A stretch of 64,000 bases of DNA. Origin: Dactylorhiza incarnata (taxonomy: Eukaryota; Streptophyta; Magnoliopsida; Asparagales; Orchidaceae). Under the pieces are notes generated by a model. It ran no database searches, was not told the origin of the DNA, and was given only the letters and a program-made list of their open reading frames with translations. The stretch covers positions 1,736,001 through 1,800,000 of the forward strand of contig JAWHQI010000166.1 in NCBI GenBank assembly GCA_033032865.1, written 5' to 3'. This document shows, in pieces, positions 48,850-59,339 of the stretch. A program made the translations under genes and the position numbers. The number at the start of each line of letters is the position of its first letter. Within the stretch, counting starts at the first letter, position 1.

Positions 48850-50795
48850 TTATATTTTGTTCTTATTTTGAATAGACGGCGGTTTGGTCTTGTTAACTGG
48901 TCGGTTATTAAACAATGTAAAGATATTTTGCTAATGAAATGGAAAGTTTTTACCTGTCTAGTTGTTCGCTTTCTGTGACTTACTTGTGACTGTTTGCGAT
49001 CTCTTTCTGTTTCAGATAATTAACTTTCTTCTAGCCAGGTCGTGCGACTTAATAATAACCTAGTTGGTTCGGGTACTGAACCTTCGGAATAGCCATTTGA
49101 ACGCTGTAAATTCTGTTCGGGCGGCCTGTTTCTTCGATCTCGACTCAGCAAATGCCATATAACCCGGAAGAATATCAACCATTCATACCTTGATAAATAA
49201 TTTGATGCGGTTATGATATATAGTCGGGCGGATAGAAATTCGAACTCTGTAGGTTCTTAATATGAATACCCTGAGTCAATCGAATGCGATTTTAAGCTGC
49301 TGCAATGATTATATCCTGATCGCAAATTGTGCGATTTGAATGCATCTCATGTGATTAGATGTCTCCGTATATGTGAATTCAAGCCGCGCGTTTGCTTCCC
49401 GGCCTTACATAATTACTTCGCAAAATAGAGAATACCAAGTCAAAAGAAAACAACCAACAGGTCGTGCATTTAGTATTTAATTCGAACGACTTATAATTCA
49501 GATTTCTGTAAGTCCCATCCTTGAGTATAAGATTTAACTAATAAGCCCGTACGATCCATATATAACTCGGGCAGTTAATGGCTTGATGCTTGTAATAATT
49601 TTCATTTAGCAAGAATCATAATTATTTTCCTGTGAAACGCCGGATAGAACCAATACCAATAAGGGTGATAGATTATAAATCGGATGATAAGACCGACCGG
49701 TCATGGTTATACTTAATACCCTGATAGGCCTCATTGCATTTTTGTGATAGCCAATTATAAAGCTGACCAGTTTTTAAGCCGCCCTATATGATTGAACCGA
49801 CTGGTTAAAGATTCAAAGCCGTCCGACATATTATGCTGTACCCGCTTACTTTAAAACGATCGTTTTAACGATCAAACCGCCTATTGTTTATAATACCTGC
49901 TTATTTCGAACCGCGCGGTCTAAAAATCAAACCGCCCGGTCTGTGATATATTTGGAGAAATCCCGTTTTTCCCTCAAATGGTCCAGAAGAACCATATGAG
50001 TTGAGATAATTCCTTGTAATGTAACAAGAAACAGATATAGACTCAGATGACCAAGTGGGCAGGTGGGCCTAGGCGGCGAACATTGCTTTCCTCAAGTGGT
50101 CATAAGAGCTGTAGAAAAAAGATAAGTACAAACCCAGATGACCAAGTGGGCAGGTGGGCCTAGGCGGCGAACATTGCTTTCCTCAAGTGGTCATAAGGGC
50201 TGTAAGCGACTCAACTGCTCTCTTGCCTAGGGCTACAAGCCGAGCTGATTAATTGGGCAGGTGGGCCTAGGCGGCGAACATTGCTTTCCTCAGAGAGATC
50301 AACTCAGTTGTGGGTCCCGCTTAGGCATTGCTTGAGAGTACCTTGGAGTATTCGATGGTCACAAACTAAGATGACCAGTTGGGCAGGTGTGGTTATGCCG
50401 CGGGGGCTATACCGACATTGCTTTCCTCAGAAAGATCATCAAAGCTGTAACTATATCCCTCTCGGGGCATGATAGAGCTAACATTCACCTAGACCTCCCT
50501 TGATGCAGGGGTGTGTTAGATATCAGCTGGGATCCAAGGTTCCGAAGACCACCGCACGGGAATTGGCAAGCTACCACTACACGTGTGCGAAATCTCCCTA
50601 CTACACATGATCTTCGTGGTTTTACGCTAATGACTACAATCCGAGGGGGCACGAGCAGAACATGGCGATGTCTCTGCAGTTCAGTGAGGGTGATATATAA
50701 AAAGTACAAAAAAGAATCACCAGACATGGAGAAGTGTCAGTATGGGGATTTTTATTGAAATATCCAGAAAATGCAATAAAATAAAGAAGACATTT
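48850..50795. repeat. Element F spacer with imperfect tandem repeats
   Basis: Non-coding, between integrase (minus strand) and gene B (plus strand). To about 49980 it is AT-rich with scattered palindromic words such as AACCGCGCGGTCT and AACCGCCCGGTCT (about 49911-49945). From about 50044 to 50430 there are four copies of a block with GGGCAGGTGGGCCTAGGCGGCG...ACATTGCTTTCCTCA, spaced 91, about 107 and about 126 bp apart. No ORF of interest. Confidence 0.7.
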
Positions 50796-51774
50796 TTAAG
50801 GATAGAACCGTTTAAGATCGTCACCGCTCCAGGTGCGTGAGATGTCTTCTCCTTCGCTTGTCTGAAGGCGGTAAGCCCCACTCTTTAGTACCTCTTTTAC
50901 GATGAAGGGTCCTGCCCAATTGGGATTCAACTTTCCGACGTTGCCTGTTCTGGCTGCGACATCAACCTTTTTCAGTACAACATCACCAACTGCAAAATGC
51001 TTCACCCTGACGTTTCTGTCAAAGTACTTGGCCATTCTCCTTTTTACTTCTTCCTATATGATTGTTGCCTCATCCTGAAGCTCTTCAATCAAGTCTAAAC
51101 TACATTTGATGGCCTCCTCATTATCTGCTATCCATGCCTCTCCTCCCTCATTTGCATACACCACTCTGGGGGTGACCACCTCAAATTCTGCTGACTGCCT
51201 CCGAGCCATGGGATAATTTGAATGGTGTCTCCCCCGTGGCCGAAGACGGAGTAGTACGAAGAGTCCAAATGATGGAAGGAAGTTGCTCTGCCCAATTTCC
51301 CCTCTGATTTAAGACTCTTTTCATTAGAAGCTGCTGGATTTGCCTATTTGCTGCTTCCACTTGACCATTAGTCCTTGGGTGATGTACAGAGGAGAACCGA
51401 AGATCAATCCCAACCTGATCACAGAAGGCTATCTTCTCTGAATTGTTGAACTGTGGACCATTGTTAGTGACAATTGCTAGCGGGATTCCATGCCGACAAA
51501 CTATCTCTCCCCAGATGAAGTTTCTGATAACTTGGGTTGTAGTTTTTGCCAATGCCTTTGCTTCAATCCACTTGCTGAAGTCGTCAATCATCACAATGAT
51601 AAAGCGACGCTGGCCACTGGCCATTGGGAAGGGTCCGATAAGATCCATCCCCCAAACTGCGAAGGGACACGGTGCAGTTATTGATCTAAGTGATTGAGCA
51701 GGCAGATGTTGGAGAGGGGCAAACTTTTGACACTGAACACATCGCTTGGCAAATGCTTCGACATCTTTTCTCAT
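50796..51774 (-). pseudogene. pol: Element F integrase
   Basis: Part 51774-51181 has the zinc-binding CVQC, GMDLIGPFP (first Asp), the DDFSKWIEAKAL block, then VTNNGPQF where VTDNGxQF is expected: the second catalytic Asp is Asn. The Glu in NGQVEAANR is present. A break at 51036-51180 is followed by 51035-50796, the C-terminal domain (MAKYFDRNVRVKHFAVGDVVLKKV..., NPNWAGPFIVKEV, TWSGDDLKRFYP). The element E integrase aligns throughout. Inactive as read. Confidence 0.9.
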
Positions 51775-52041
51775 GGTCAGCTAGAAATACCCCTGCCTCA
51801 AGATTTTCTTCTCCAGAGTCTTCGCCCCTGAATGACTACCACATTCCCCGGAATGAACCTCCTGAAGTATGGTTGGAATTTCATCCTCAGAAACACACCG
51901 TGCTGAGGGAGAAATCAGAGTTTTCCTGTACAAGACTCCCGCTATCAAGTAATAATAGGCCGCTTTTCTCCTGAATCTCTTTTTGTCTTTGATGAAATGA
52001 TGGAATTCTCCTTTTGATAAGAGTAGCTCGAAAGGATCCTT
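51775..52041 (-). other. Element F decayed link between RNase H and integrase
   Basis: Frames are broken here. Weak remains of the segment joining the second RNase H domain to the integrase zinc-binding region, including stops. No separate gene. Confidence 0.45.
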
Positions 52042-53634
52042 CTAGGAAGGATTCTGATCAATTTGCATAAGCTCCCCTTCATCTGTTGCCGGATGAAAAA
52101 GTTCAAAGGGCACTCCCCCTGATGGAAGACCGAACTTTGACAACTCATCTACTTCTCCATTTTGTGCCCTGGGAATGTGTTCAATGATAAATGATTTGAA
52201 TCTCCCGATCTCCTTCTTAGCCAGCAGTAGATATTTCCTCAGAATTGGTTCTCTTGTCTCGAAATTCCCTAGAACCAGAGAAGCCATTACAAGTGAATCG
52301 GTTTTAACATGTAAGTGTTCTATGCCCAGTTCTTTTGCAAGCTTCAAACTAGCCAGAAGTGCCTCATATTCTGCCTGATTATTTGTAACCAGAAAGAAGA
52401 ATTGGATTGCCTGTTCAAGTTGAATGCCATTCAGGCTAACTAAAACCACTCCGACTCCCACAGAGTTTTTACCAGAAGCCCCATCCACATAGACGGTCCA
52501 AGCTAAAGGAGATTTTTCAACTTGTTTAGGATCGGATTCTGCCGTGTCTACCAAGAAATCCACCAAGACCTGTGCTTTGATTGCCGTTCTGGGAATGTAA
52601 GATATTTCAAACTCACTCAGTTCGATAGCCCATTTGGCCAGCCTCCCTGAATGATCTGGCTTTTCAAGAATATTTCTTAAAGGATGATCTATGATTACTT
52701 GGACAGGATGAGCCTGAAAATAAGGACGAAGACTTCGTGAGGACATAACCAAGGCCAAGGCTAGCTTCTCCAAGATTGAATATCTGGTTTCTGCATATTT
52801 GAGAATATGACTAACATAATATATTGGAAACTGCCTCTTCTTTTCCTCCCGGACGAGGATAGAACTTACTGCATCTGGGCCGACCCCCAAATATAAGAAC
52901 AACATTTCCCCTTCACGGGGGCTCTGAAGTAGTGGAGTCGAAGTTAACTGCACTTTTAGCTGCCCGAAAGCCCCGCTGCACACTTCGCTCCATTCGAACT
53001 TTGATCCTCCCCGGAGAATTTTAAAGAATGGAGCACTTTTATCTCCTGATTTGGAAATAAACCTGCTCAGCCCTGCCAACCTTCCTCCAAGTTGCATGAA
53101 TTCCTTAGTGTTACGAGGTGGAGTCATATCAAGGATGGCCTTCACCTTATCTGGGTTCGGTGCAAGGCCATCAGGAGTTAAGAGATGCCCGAGAAACTTT
53201 CCCCTGTTTGCTCGGAACACACATTTCAATGGGTTCAATTTTAATTTGAACCTCCGTAGAGTAGCGAACGTCTCTACGAGGTCTTTCAAGTGTAATGAAA
53301 ATGTTTTACTTTTCAGAAGGAGATCGTCAACGTAAACTTCGAGGTTCCTGCCTTTTTGATGTTTAAAGACGGTATCCATCATTCTTTGATATGTTGCGCC
53401 CGCATTTTTAAGACTGAAGGGCATTACGAGATAGCAGTAACACCCATCGTTCATGATAAATGAGGTATGCGGGATATCAGGTTTGTGCATTTTAATTTGA
53501 TGGTACCCAAAGAAAGCATCGAGAAAGCTAATAAAATTGTACCCAACCGTGGAATCTACCAAGACATCTATCCGAGGCAGAGGGTTGCAATCTTTGGGGC
53601 ATGCTTTATTAAGTTTGGTAAAGTCCACGCACAT
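52042..53634 (-). CDS. pol: Element F reverse transcriptase and dual RNase H
   Basis: An open frame of 530 codons. RT: MCVDFTKLNKACPKD, FLDAFFGYHQIKMH, LKNAGATYQRMMD, catalytic YVDDLLLKS, FLGHLLTPDGL. First RNase H: LFLYLGVGPDAVSSILVREE and RYSILEKLALALVMSSRSLRPYF. Second RNase H (as in Tat/Ogre): WTVYVDGASGKNSVGVGVVL, TNNQAEYEALLASLKLAKELG, VKTDSLVM, HIPRAQNGEVDELSK. The doubled RNase H is a Tat-clade mark. The start methionine lies inside RT; the true polyprotein starts upstream but is broken at 53635-53718. Confidence 0.93.
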   Translation of the reverse strand: MCVDFTKLNKACPKDCNPLPRIDVLVDSTVGYNFISFLDAFFGYHQIKMHKPDIPHTSFIMNDGCYCYLVMPFSLKNAGATYQRMMDTVFKHQKGRNLEVYVDDLLLKSKTFSLHLKDLVETFATLRRFKLKLNPLKCVFRANRGKFLGHLLTPDGLAPNPDKVKAILDMTPPRNTKEFMQLGGRLAGLSRFISKSGDKSAPFFKILRGGSKFEWSEVCSGAFGQLKVQLTSTPLLQSPREGEMLFLYLGVGPDAVSSILVREEKKRQFPIYYVSHILKYAETRYSILEKLALALVMSSRSLRPYFQAHPVQVIIDHPLRNILEKPDHSGRLAKWAIELSEFEISYIPRTAIKAQVLVDFLVDTAESDPKQVEKSPLAWTVYVDGASGKNSVGVGVVLVSLNGIQLEQAIQFFFLVTNNQAEYEALLASLKLAKELGIEHLHVKTDSLVMASLVLGNFETREPILRKYLLLAKKEIGRFKSFIIEHIPRAQNGEVDELSKFGLPSGGVPFELFHPATDEGELMQIDQNPS

Positions 53635-53718
53635 GCGCCACTTACCACCAGATATTTTTAACCATTACAACATTTGACATCCACGTGGGATACTGAATTT
53701 CAGAACTAAAACCCGCTT

Positions 53719-54790
53719 TCAGGAGTTTGGCAACCTCCTCTCTGATGACAACGCCAGCTTGGTTGCCACTTCTCTCTTCTTCTGCTGGACTGGCTTGAAC
53801 TTAAGAGATATGTTCAGATGATGGCAAGCCACGTCCGTATCCACTCCTGGCATATCCTCCGCTGACCAGGCGAAGATATCCAGGTTCTCCAAAAGACAGG
53901 AGATAAGCTGCACTTTCTCCTCTTCTTGCAGCTCCGCATTGATGATCAGCTTCTTGTCTTCCCCCTCAGCAACGGGGACTTCTTGGGTTGCCTGGGCAGG
54001 TTCCAGGTGAGCCCCTTCTTGATCTTTCCTTTCCTCAGCATGCTTTGAAGATTTAGCCATTTCAAGAACTTCAGCCGTGGCCTCGGGAAGTGGAATGTTG
54101 GTGATCATGTTGACGGTTCGCACGTAACACTCCTGAGCCACCTTTGGGTTGCTTCTGACCCGATACTACCTCCCCTCTGCAGCAAATTTAAGAGCAAGGT
54201 GAAACATGGACACTACTGCCCGGTATGCATTAAGAATAGGCCTTCCGAAGATGGCGCAGTAGTTGTTTGGGGGCATCCACGACCACGAAGTTAATCAGCT
54301 TCACGACTCCCCCCAGAGAAACCAGGAGCTTTACAGAACCTTCAACCTCCTTCTTCTCTCCGGAGAAGCCATATAGGGGCCCGTCGGTGGAAAGCAAAGG
54401 CTTCCCGGTCTTCAGGGCATCGAAGGTTGGACGAAAGAGGAGATTAACTGAGCCGCCCGTATCGATCAGGATCTTATGAACAGTATAATTTTCAATAACG
54501 GCTTTGATCACTACGACATCGTCAAATGGATTGGCGTTTGGAGGAATGTCATCTTGACCAAAAGTGACGATGGTGCTTTCTGGGGCAGAAGTTGTGGTTG
54601 TCGCCACTTCTTGCTTCAGGACTCTCGCAATGCTCGATTTACGAGAGGATTCAGCCCCAGCCCCTCCATGAATGCAATAAATATCCCCTAGGGGGCCCGC
54701 GTCATTGACCTCTATGCATTCAAATGATGGGTGAATATCTCCGTAACAGCCGACATCCTCGACGTCGGCGCATTCCCAAGTTACCTCCAC
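53719..54790 (-). pseudogene. pol: Element F protease region
   Basis: 54790-54230: VITFGQDDIPPNANPFDDVVVIKAVIENYTVHKILIDTGGSVNLLF (in pieces), with the aspartic protease DTG, then LYGFSGEKKEVEGSVKLLVSLGG and VVVDAP, where a frameshift ends it. 54141-53719: AQECYVRTVNMI, an acidic linker, and LENLDIFAWSAEDMPGVDTDVACHHLNI leading to RT. At least one frameshift (about 54230-54260) and a stop near 54160 lie between the parts. Confidence 0.85.
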
Positions 54791-54859
54791 TGTTTCCTTC
54801 TTCTTTTCAGTGGCTGGTTCAGCAGTTGTTTCCTTCCGGACTAGGCCTCGGAGTTTTCC

Positions 54860-56422
54860 CTATCCCAAGAGCCTTTCTATCAACAAGCAGAGGGCCCGAC
54901 AATCTTCGGTCAGATGCCCTCCCTCCTTGTGATATTCATAGTAAAGATTCGGATTTTGGTTATGAACATCCGATTTCAGAGGAGCGGGCCTTTTGAAGTC
55001 CGACCTTTTCTGGAGGATCTGGACGACTTCGTCCATGGTAACATTTAGAGGAGTAAATGACTCTTGCGAGTTATCATACTGGGTGGATGGAGAAGCTGGA
55101 GATGGCTGCGCAGCATACTGTGGCAGGTACACTGGCATTATTTGTGGCAGAGGAACGGATGGAGCGGGTGCGATGGCCAACGGCGGTTTCTGATCCTGAA
55201 ACTGTTGATGGCCGATGAAGGGTTGCTTGTTTTTGTAATTCCTTCCCCTCTGGGAATGGGGCTCAAAGTGGGGTTGGTTTGATGGTGGATGATGGAAAGA
55301 TGGATTAGACTGCTCCTTGTCGCTCACCAATTTCGCGACATAACCAGGATTGCTTTTTTCTCCTCTGATGAACATGTTGGCCAAACTTATCATCTCATGA
55401 TAAGTTCTCGGCTCCCTTATATTTGCCTCAAATTTCAGGGGGCCTTCCCTCAAGCCATGAATGAGAGCCACCCTAAACAGTTCTGGATCTACGTTCTGAA
55501 CGTCCATGATTTCCTTTTGAAAACGGTCCACGAAATGGGCCCACGTTTCGTCTTCCCACTGCTTGATATCGAAAAGGGCCGCCGGGCCGCTTTTCCTTTT
55601 TCTCGAAGTGGAAAACCTGAGCAGAAACTCTCTTCGCAGCTCAGCAAAGCAACTGATCGACCTGGGGTGCAACCCATAAAACCACTCCCTTGCTTGTCCT
55701 TCGAAGGAGGTCACAAGAAGTTTACATTTGGTTGCATCCGAGAGGGTCCTAAGAGCAATGACTGACTCAAAGGCATGAAGGTGAACGGTTGGATCAGTTT
55801 CCCCATTGTACGCCGGCAGACGCGGCTCTCGGAAGTTGTTTGGGGCCGGCTCCCCTCGAACTTCATCCACGAAGGGAGAATTATCTTCGACATCTTCATA
55901 CAGCAGAGGAGCAGAAAAATAAGCCACCTGAGTTGCGGCTACTCGCAGACAAGCCGCCTGGTAGGAGGAGCGGACAGCGGCTTCTGGCGGGTAGGAATGA
56001 TGAGCGGCAACCTCAGGCGGGTAAGAAAGGCGGGCAGCGCCCTCTGGCGGATAGGAAAGGCGGGCAGCGTGAGAAGCCGCCCCCTGGAAGTCAAGAACTC
56101 GAGCCGGCATGCTGTGCACGGCCTCTTGGTAGAAGTTTTGCCTGGCCGCAAAACCTTCTTGCAATGGTTGGAAGTTGGCGACTTGTGGAAGCGGGTAAGG
56201 AGGAGGAGGCGGAGGGACCGGAGTGACTGCCTGATTAACCGCGGTCTGCTGCGGAACTAACCGTTCGGTTAACAGCGCTAGAGCCTGGCTGATTGCGTCA
56301 AGACGCTGGTCAGTCGCTTTCTGAGCCCGCTCGGCTTCTCGTTTTGATTGCTCCAAAGCCTCCCATAGGGAATCTTCACTGCGGTCCGAGCGGTCTCCCT
56401 GAGGGAACTGGCGGTCTGACAT
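54860..56422 (-). CDS. gag: Element F gag
   Basis: Start at the methionine at 56422 (MSDRQFPQGDRSD), 50 bp inside the 5' LTR end. The N-terminus has a coiled coil (WEALEQSKREAERAQKATDQRLDAI) and a repeat of (A)ARLSYPPE-like units at residues about 155-190. The gag core follows: PAYNGETDPTVHLHAFES, TKCKLLVTSFEGQAREWFYGL, FAELRREFLLRFSTSRKRK, LFDIKQWEDETWAHFVDRF, VALIHGLREGPLKFE. A zinc-finger-like YYEYHKEGGHLTEDC is near the end. It stops at a TAG at 54860-54862, after which the same frame goes on (CAG to TAG likely). It packages element RNA. Confidence 0.9.
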   Translation of the reverse strand: MSDRQFPQGDRSDRSEDSLWEALEQSKREAERAQKATDQRLDAISQALALLTERLVPQQTAVNQAVTPVPPPPPPYPLPQVANFQPLQEGFAARQNFYQEAVHSMPARVLDFQGAASHAARLSYPPEGAARLSYPPEVAAHHSYPPEAAVRSSYQAACLRVAATQVAYFSAPLLYEDVEDNSPFVDEVRGEPAPNNFREPRLPAYNGETDPTVHLHAFESVIALRTLSDATKCKLLVTSFEGQAREWFYGLHPRSISCFAELRREFLLRFSTSRKRKSGPAALFDIKQWEDETWAHFVDRFQKEIMDVQNVDPELFRVALIHGLREGPLKFEANIREPRTYHEMISLANMFIRGEKSNPGYVAKLVSDKEQSNPSFHHPPSNQPHFEPHSQRGRNYKNKQPFIGHQQFQDQKPPLAIAPAPSVPLPQIMPVYLPQYAAQPSPASPSTQYDNSQESFTPLNVTMDEVVQILQKRSDFKRPAPLKSDVHNQNPNLYYEYHKEGGHLTEDCRALCLLIERLLG

Positions 56423-56471
56423 TGTGGCAAGGATTTCACCGACAATCCGCGATCTGAAGGTCGCATGTTCC

Positions 56472-57243
56472 TGTTGAATCTGAAATCGCACCTCCGAAGG
56501 AAATCAGAGGCTGCTGGCTGTCGGTTACTTTTTGGTTGGAGAGAGTGAGACCGCTAGCCGCGGTCAAGACCATACTTCGCCCGTCACGGAAAATGCCACT
56601 CCTGTGACGAGCTTTCCTTTGATTGAAAAAAGGGATTACAGCGGGTTGCAAGAGCAGAAAGGAAGAAGCCGGTCGGTCAGACAGGTCGCAAGACGGGAAA
56701 CTCGAGACCGCGGCTCAAACAAGCGAGCTCCTGGATTCGAGTGTGCGTGCATTGGGAATGTCGCCGCCCCTATTTATAGGCTTGGGGGCCTGCCCGAATG
56801 GGCAGGGATAAAATAACCGCCTGCCCAGGTACAGGAGAATCGGGCAGGCGGTGACGGGATACAAAGAGGAGAAAAGAAAGAAGTCGCGCGGCTTGGCGGC
56901 TTGCGCTTCCGATCTGTCTTGGCTGGGGACAGAAGGTGCTGCGATCAAGGCGATGATGCAACCCGAGCGGTCTCCGACTTGAGGCCGCGGCTTGTCTTCT
57001 GGGCTTGAGCCTTGAGTCTTCATGGCGCAACCCGGGCGGTCTCCGACTTGAGACCGCGGCTTGTCTTTTAGACTTGGACCTTGGTGATCTTCAATCCATG
57101 GAGGCGATCTGAAATCTATCAGACCGCCTGCTTTGTGTTGGCTGTTGCTGATGGACCTTGTTGAATCTGAACCGGGCGACTTGCATCTCCTAACCGCCCG
57201 ATCTGCGAGAAGTGCTATTCGGAAGCGGTCTTCTGGGTAAACA
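56472..57243 (-). repeat. Element F 5' LTR (right)
   Basis: Pairs with 11594-12366 and ends ...GTAAACA, then GAGGG. Minus-strand TATA box at 56771-56778. The inverted repeat GCGGTCTC...GAGACCGC is present at about 57035-57057. The base after the LTR on the inner side starts GGAACATGCGACC on the minus strand. I do not recognise a tRNA match. Confidence 0.93.
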
Positions 57244-57374
57244 GAGGGGGCAGCGTCGCGTTGCCCTATTGTGACTTTCATCAGGAAGAAGGTCACGCGA
57301 CGGCCACCTGCCTGGAGTTTCTGGAGGTAAGGAGAAGAGGCCAGCAATAGCAGCGACCGGTAAGAATTGAAGAG
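57244..57374 (+). pseudogene. gag: Element E gag, 3' end
   Basis: Resumes after the GAGGG duplication. It carries the zinc-finger-like YCDFHQEEGHATATC, same as in element G gag, then LEFLEVRRR and a TAG at about 57346. The protease frame starts 30 bp later. Confidence 0.75.
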
Positions 57375-58397
57375 GTGCTACCCGGAGATGAGGAAGATAG
57401 ATGCGAAGACAGGACAGATGTAGGAGCCAGGGGAGGGGTCCGAGTGATCCATGGAAGGGTGGGAATAGAGGCAACCAACAAGAGGAGCTTCCAGGCGATG
57501 TTCAGGAGGAGCGTCGCGTCGACCTCCCAAACCCCACCCCCTTCGGAGAAGCTCACCTTCTCGGCAGAGGACATGCCAGACTTTGAAGATCCATTTTGTG
57601 ACGCCTTGGTGATCCAGCCGGCGATCGAAAATTTCACGGTCTCCCAAATCTTGGTCGACAACGGAAGCTCTGTGAATGTGATTTTCAAGAAAGCCTTTGA
57701 CGCATTGGAAGTGGAGGCGAAGAGGGTGCAAGCCTCAGAAGGACCCTTGTTTGGGTTTTCAGAGGAGAGGAAAGAAGTCGAGGGAGGAGTCGGCCTCCAA
57801 GTGACGTTGGGAGGGGTCCCCAGGAACTGCCGGTTCGCCATTGTTGACGATCCAAGCAGCTACAATGCCATATTTGGATTCCCTCTCATCAGCACCTTCC
57901 GGTGCGTTCCCTCATCCTTCCATCAGTGCTTAAAGTTCCGCAGCGGAGGAGTCCAGGCCCAGATCTGGGGGGATGCAAAGGTGGTGAGGCAGTGCTATGT
58001 GACTGCCGTCAACACCATCTCCTGGATGACGGAGGCCGAAAGGATGGATAGAGAGATGAAGAAGCCGGAGGGTCCAGAAGGAGAGGAGAAGGAGGGAGAA
58101 GAAGTGGGGGAGAGCAGCACCCGAGGAGATGAGAGGGAAGTGGCTCAGGAGGAGCGTGCTGAGCCAATGAAGGAGGAGGCTGCGATAGGGCGGGGGGAGA
58201 CCCTGATTGAAGAAAGAGAGGCAAGGAGCAGATGGGAAGAGCCGGCTCGACTGAAGGGGGCGGAAGAAGCAGTCGAGATGGAAGTCACCACCCAGGATGG
58301 GAGAGTAGAGAGGGTGCGGATCAGCGGGGGCCTTAGCCCGAAGGACAGGACAAGAATGCTGGAGTGCATCCACAGGAGCGTGGACATCTTCGCATGA
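57375..58397 (+). CDS. pol: Element E aspartic protease region
   Basis: A frame of 340 codons. Motifs as in element G: LTFSAEDMPDFEDPFCDALVI, ILVDNGSSVNVIFKKAF (DNG triad variant), LFGFSEERKEVEGG, FAIVDDPSSYNAIFGFPL, HQCLKF and QCYVTAVNTISWM. A charged linker follows (EGPEGEEKEGEEVGESS), then an RT-leading block ending DIFA and TGA at 58395-58397, where tryptophan is expected (DIFAW in element F). It cleaves the polyprotein. Confidence 0.88.
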   Translation: MLPGDEEDRCEDRTDVGARGGVRVIHGRVGIEATNKRSFQAMFRRSVASTSQTPPPSEKLTFSAEDMPDFEDPFCDALVIQPAIENFTVSQILVDNGSSVNVIFKKAFDALEVEAKRVQASEGPLFGFSEERKEVEGGVGLQVTLGGVPRNCRFAIVDDPSSYNAIFGFPLISTFRCVPSSFHQCLKFRSGGVQAQIWGDAKVVRQCYVTAVNTISWMTEAERMDREMKKPEGPEGEEKEGEEVGESSTRGDEREVAQEERAEPMKEEAAIGRGETLIEEREARSRWEEPARLKGAEEAVEMEVTTQDGRVERVRISGGLSPKDRTRMLECIHRSVDIFA

Positions 58398-59339
58398 AGC
58401 GCGACATACATGCCTGGCATCGATGCAGATGTGGCCTGCCACCGCCTCAACCTGGAGCCAGGGGCCCTCCCCATCCAACAGAAGAGGAGATCCATCGCCG
58501 ACAAGCTAGAGGGGCCGATCCACGAGGAGGTAGAGAAGCTCCTCAAAGCAGGTCTTGTATCAGAGATCCAGTATCCAGGCTGGGTCTCCAATGTCATCAT
58601 GGTGAAAAAAGGCGATGGCCACTGGCGTATGTGTATCGATTTTTCTTTGTTGAACAGAGCCTGCCCTAAGGATTGTTATCCCTTGCCTCGAATCGACGCG
58701 CTGGTTGACTCAGCCGTCGGTTTTTCTGTAATGTCTTTCTTAGATGCTTTTTCAGGTTATCATCATATTAGGATGCATCCGCCGGACGTCAAAGACGTAT
58801 CCTTCATCACAAGAGAGGGGTGCTATAGCTATAAGATGATGTCGTTCGGACTAAAGAATGCAGGGGCAACGGACCAAAGAATGATGGACCGGGTCTTCCG
58901 GGAGCAAAGAGGAAGAAACTTAGAGGTTTATGTAGATGACCTCATGGTGAAGAGTAAGAGTGTGAGCTCTAACCTCCAGGACCTCGAGGAGACCTCCGAC
59001 ACCTTGCGCAAGTACAAGATGCGGTTGAACCCCCTGAAGTGCGTATTTAGGTAAGGCAAGGGGAAGTTCATGGGCCACCTTCTCACCCCAGCAGGGGTGG
59101 AACCTAACTTGGACAAAGTCAAAGCCATAATGGAGTTGGGAACGTCCCGAAATGCCAAGGAGGTTCAGCGCCTGACTGGGAAGTTCGCGGGGTTGAGTAG
59201 GTTTCTCTCCCGGGCTGGAGAGAAATTCTCCCCCTTCTTTAGGGTGTTACGAGGCAACCCGAAGTTTGAATCGACGGCGGAGTGTGAGGAGGCCTTCCAG
59301 GACCTGAAAAGCCAGCTCACCAACGCTCCGCTGCTCTAA
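58398..59339 (+). pseudogene. pol: Element E reverse transcriptase
   Basis: MPGIDADVACHRLNL, GWVSNVIMVKKGDGHWRMCIDFSLLNRACPKD (in parts), FLDAFSGYHHIRMH, LKNAGATDQRMMD, the catalytic YVDDLMVKSK, then a TAA at about 59052 inside the usual CVFR...GKF. It continues GHLLTPAGVEPN, RLTGKFAGLSRFLSRAGEK and NAPLL, and ends at a TAA at 59337-59339. The catalytic site is intact, and two stops break the frame. Confidence 0.9.

Larger units (their letters stand above)
11594..57243 (-). mobile_element. Element F: Tat-type Ty3/gypsy retrotransposon carrying nested insertions
   Basis: LTRs of 773 bp (11594-12366) and 772 bp (56472-57243), flanked by the 5-bp target duplication GAGGG. On the minus strand from the right: 5' LTR, gag, protease, RT, dual RNase H, integrase, a spacer with imperfect tandem repeats, then two antisense (plus-strand) genes B and A, and the 3' LTR. 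Tekay (13723-23872) and G (26620-48519) sit inside. Without them the element is about 13.6 kb. The LTRs differ by about 5% by eye, the most of the complete elements here, as expected for the oldest. The gag-pol frame has several stops and shifts. Confidence 0.93.
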
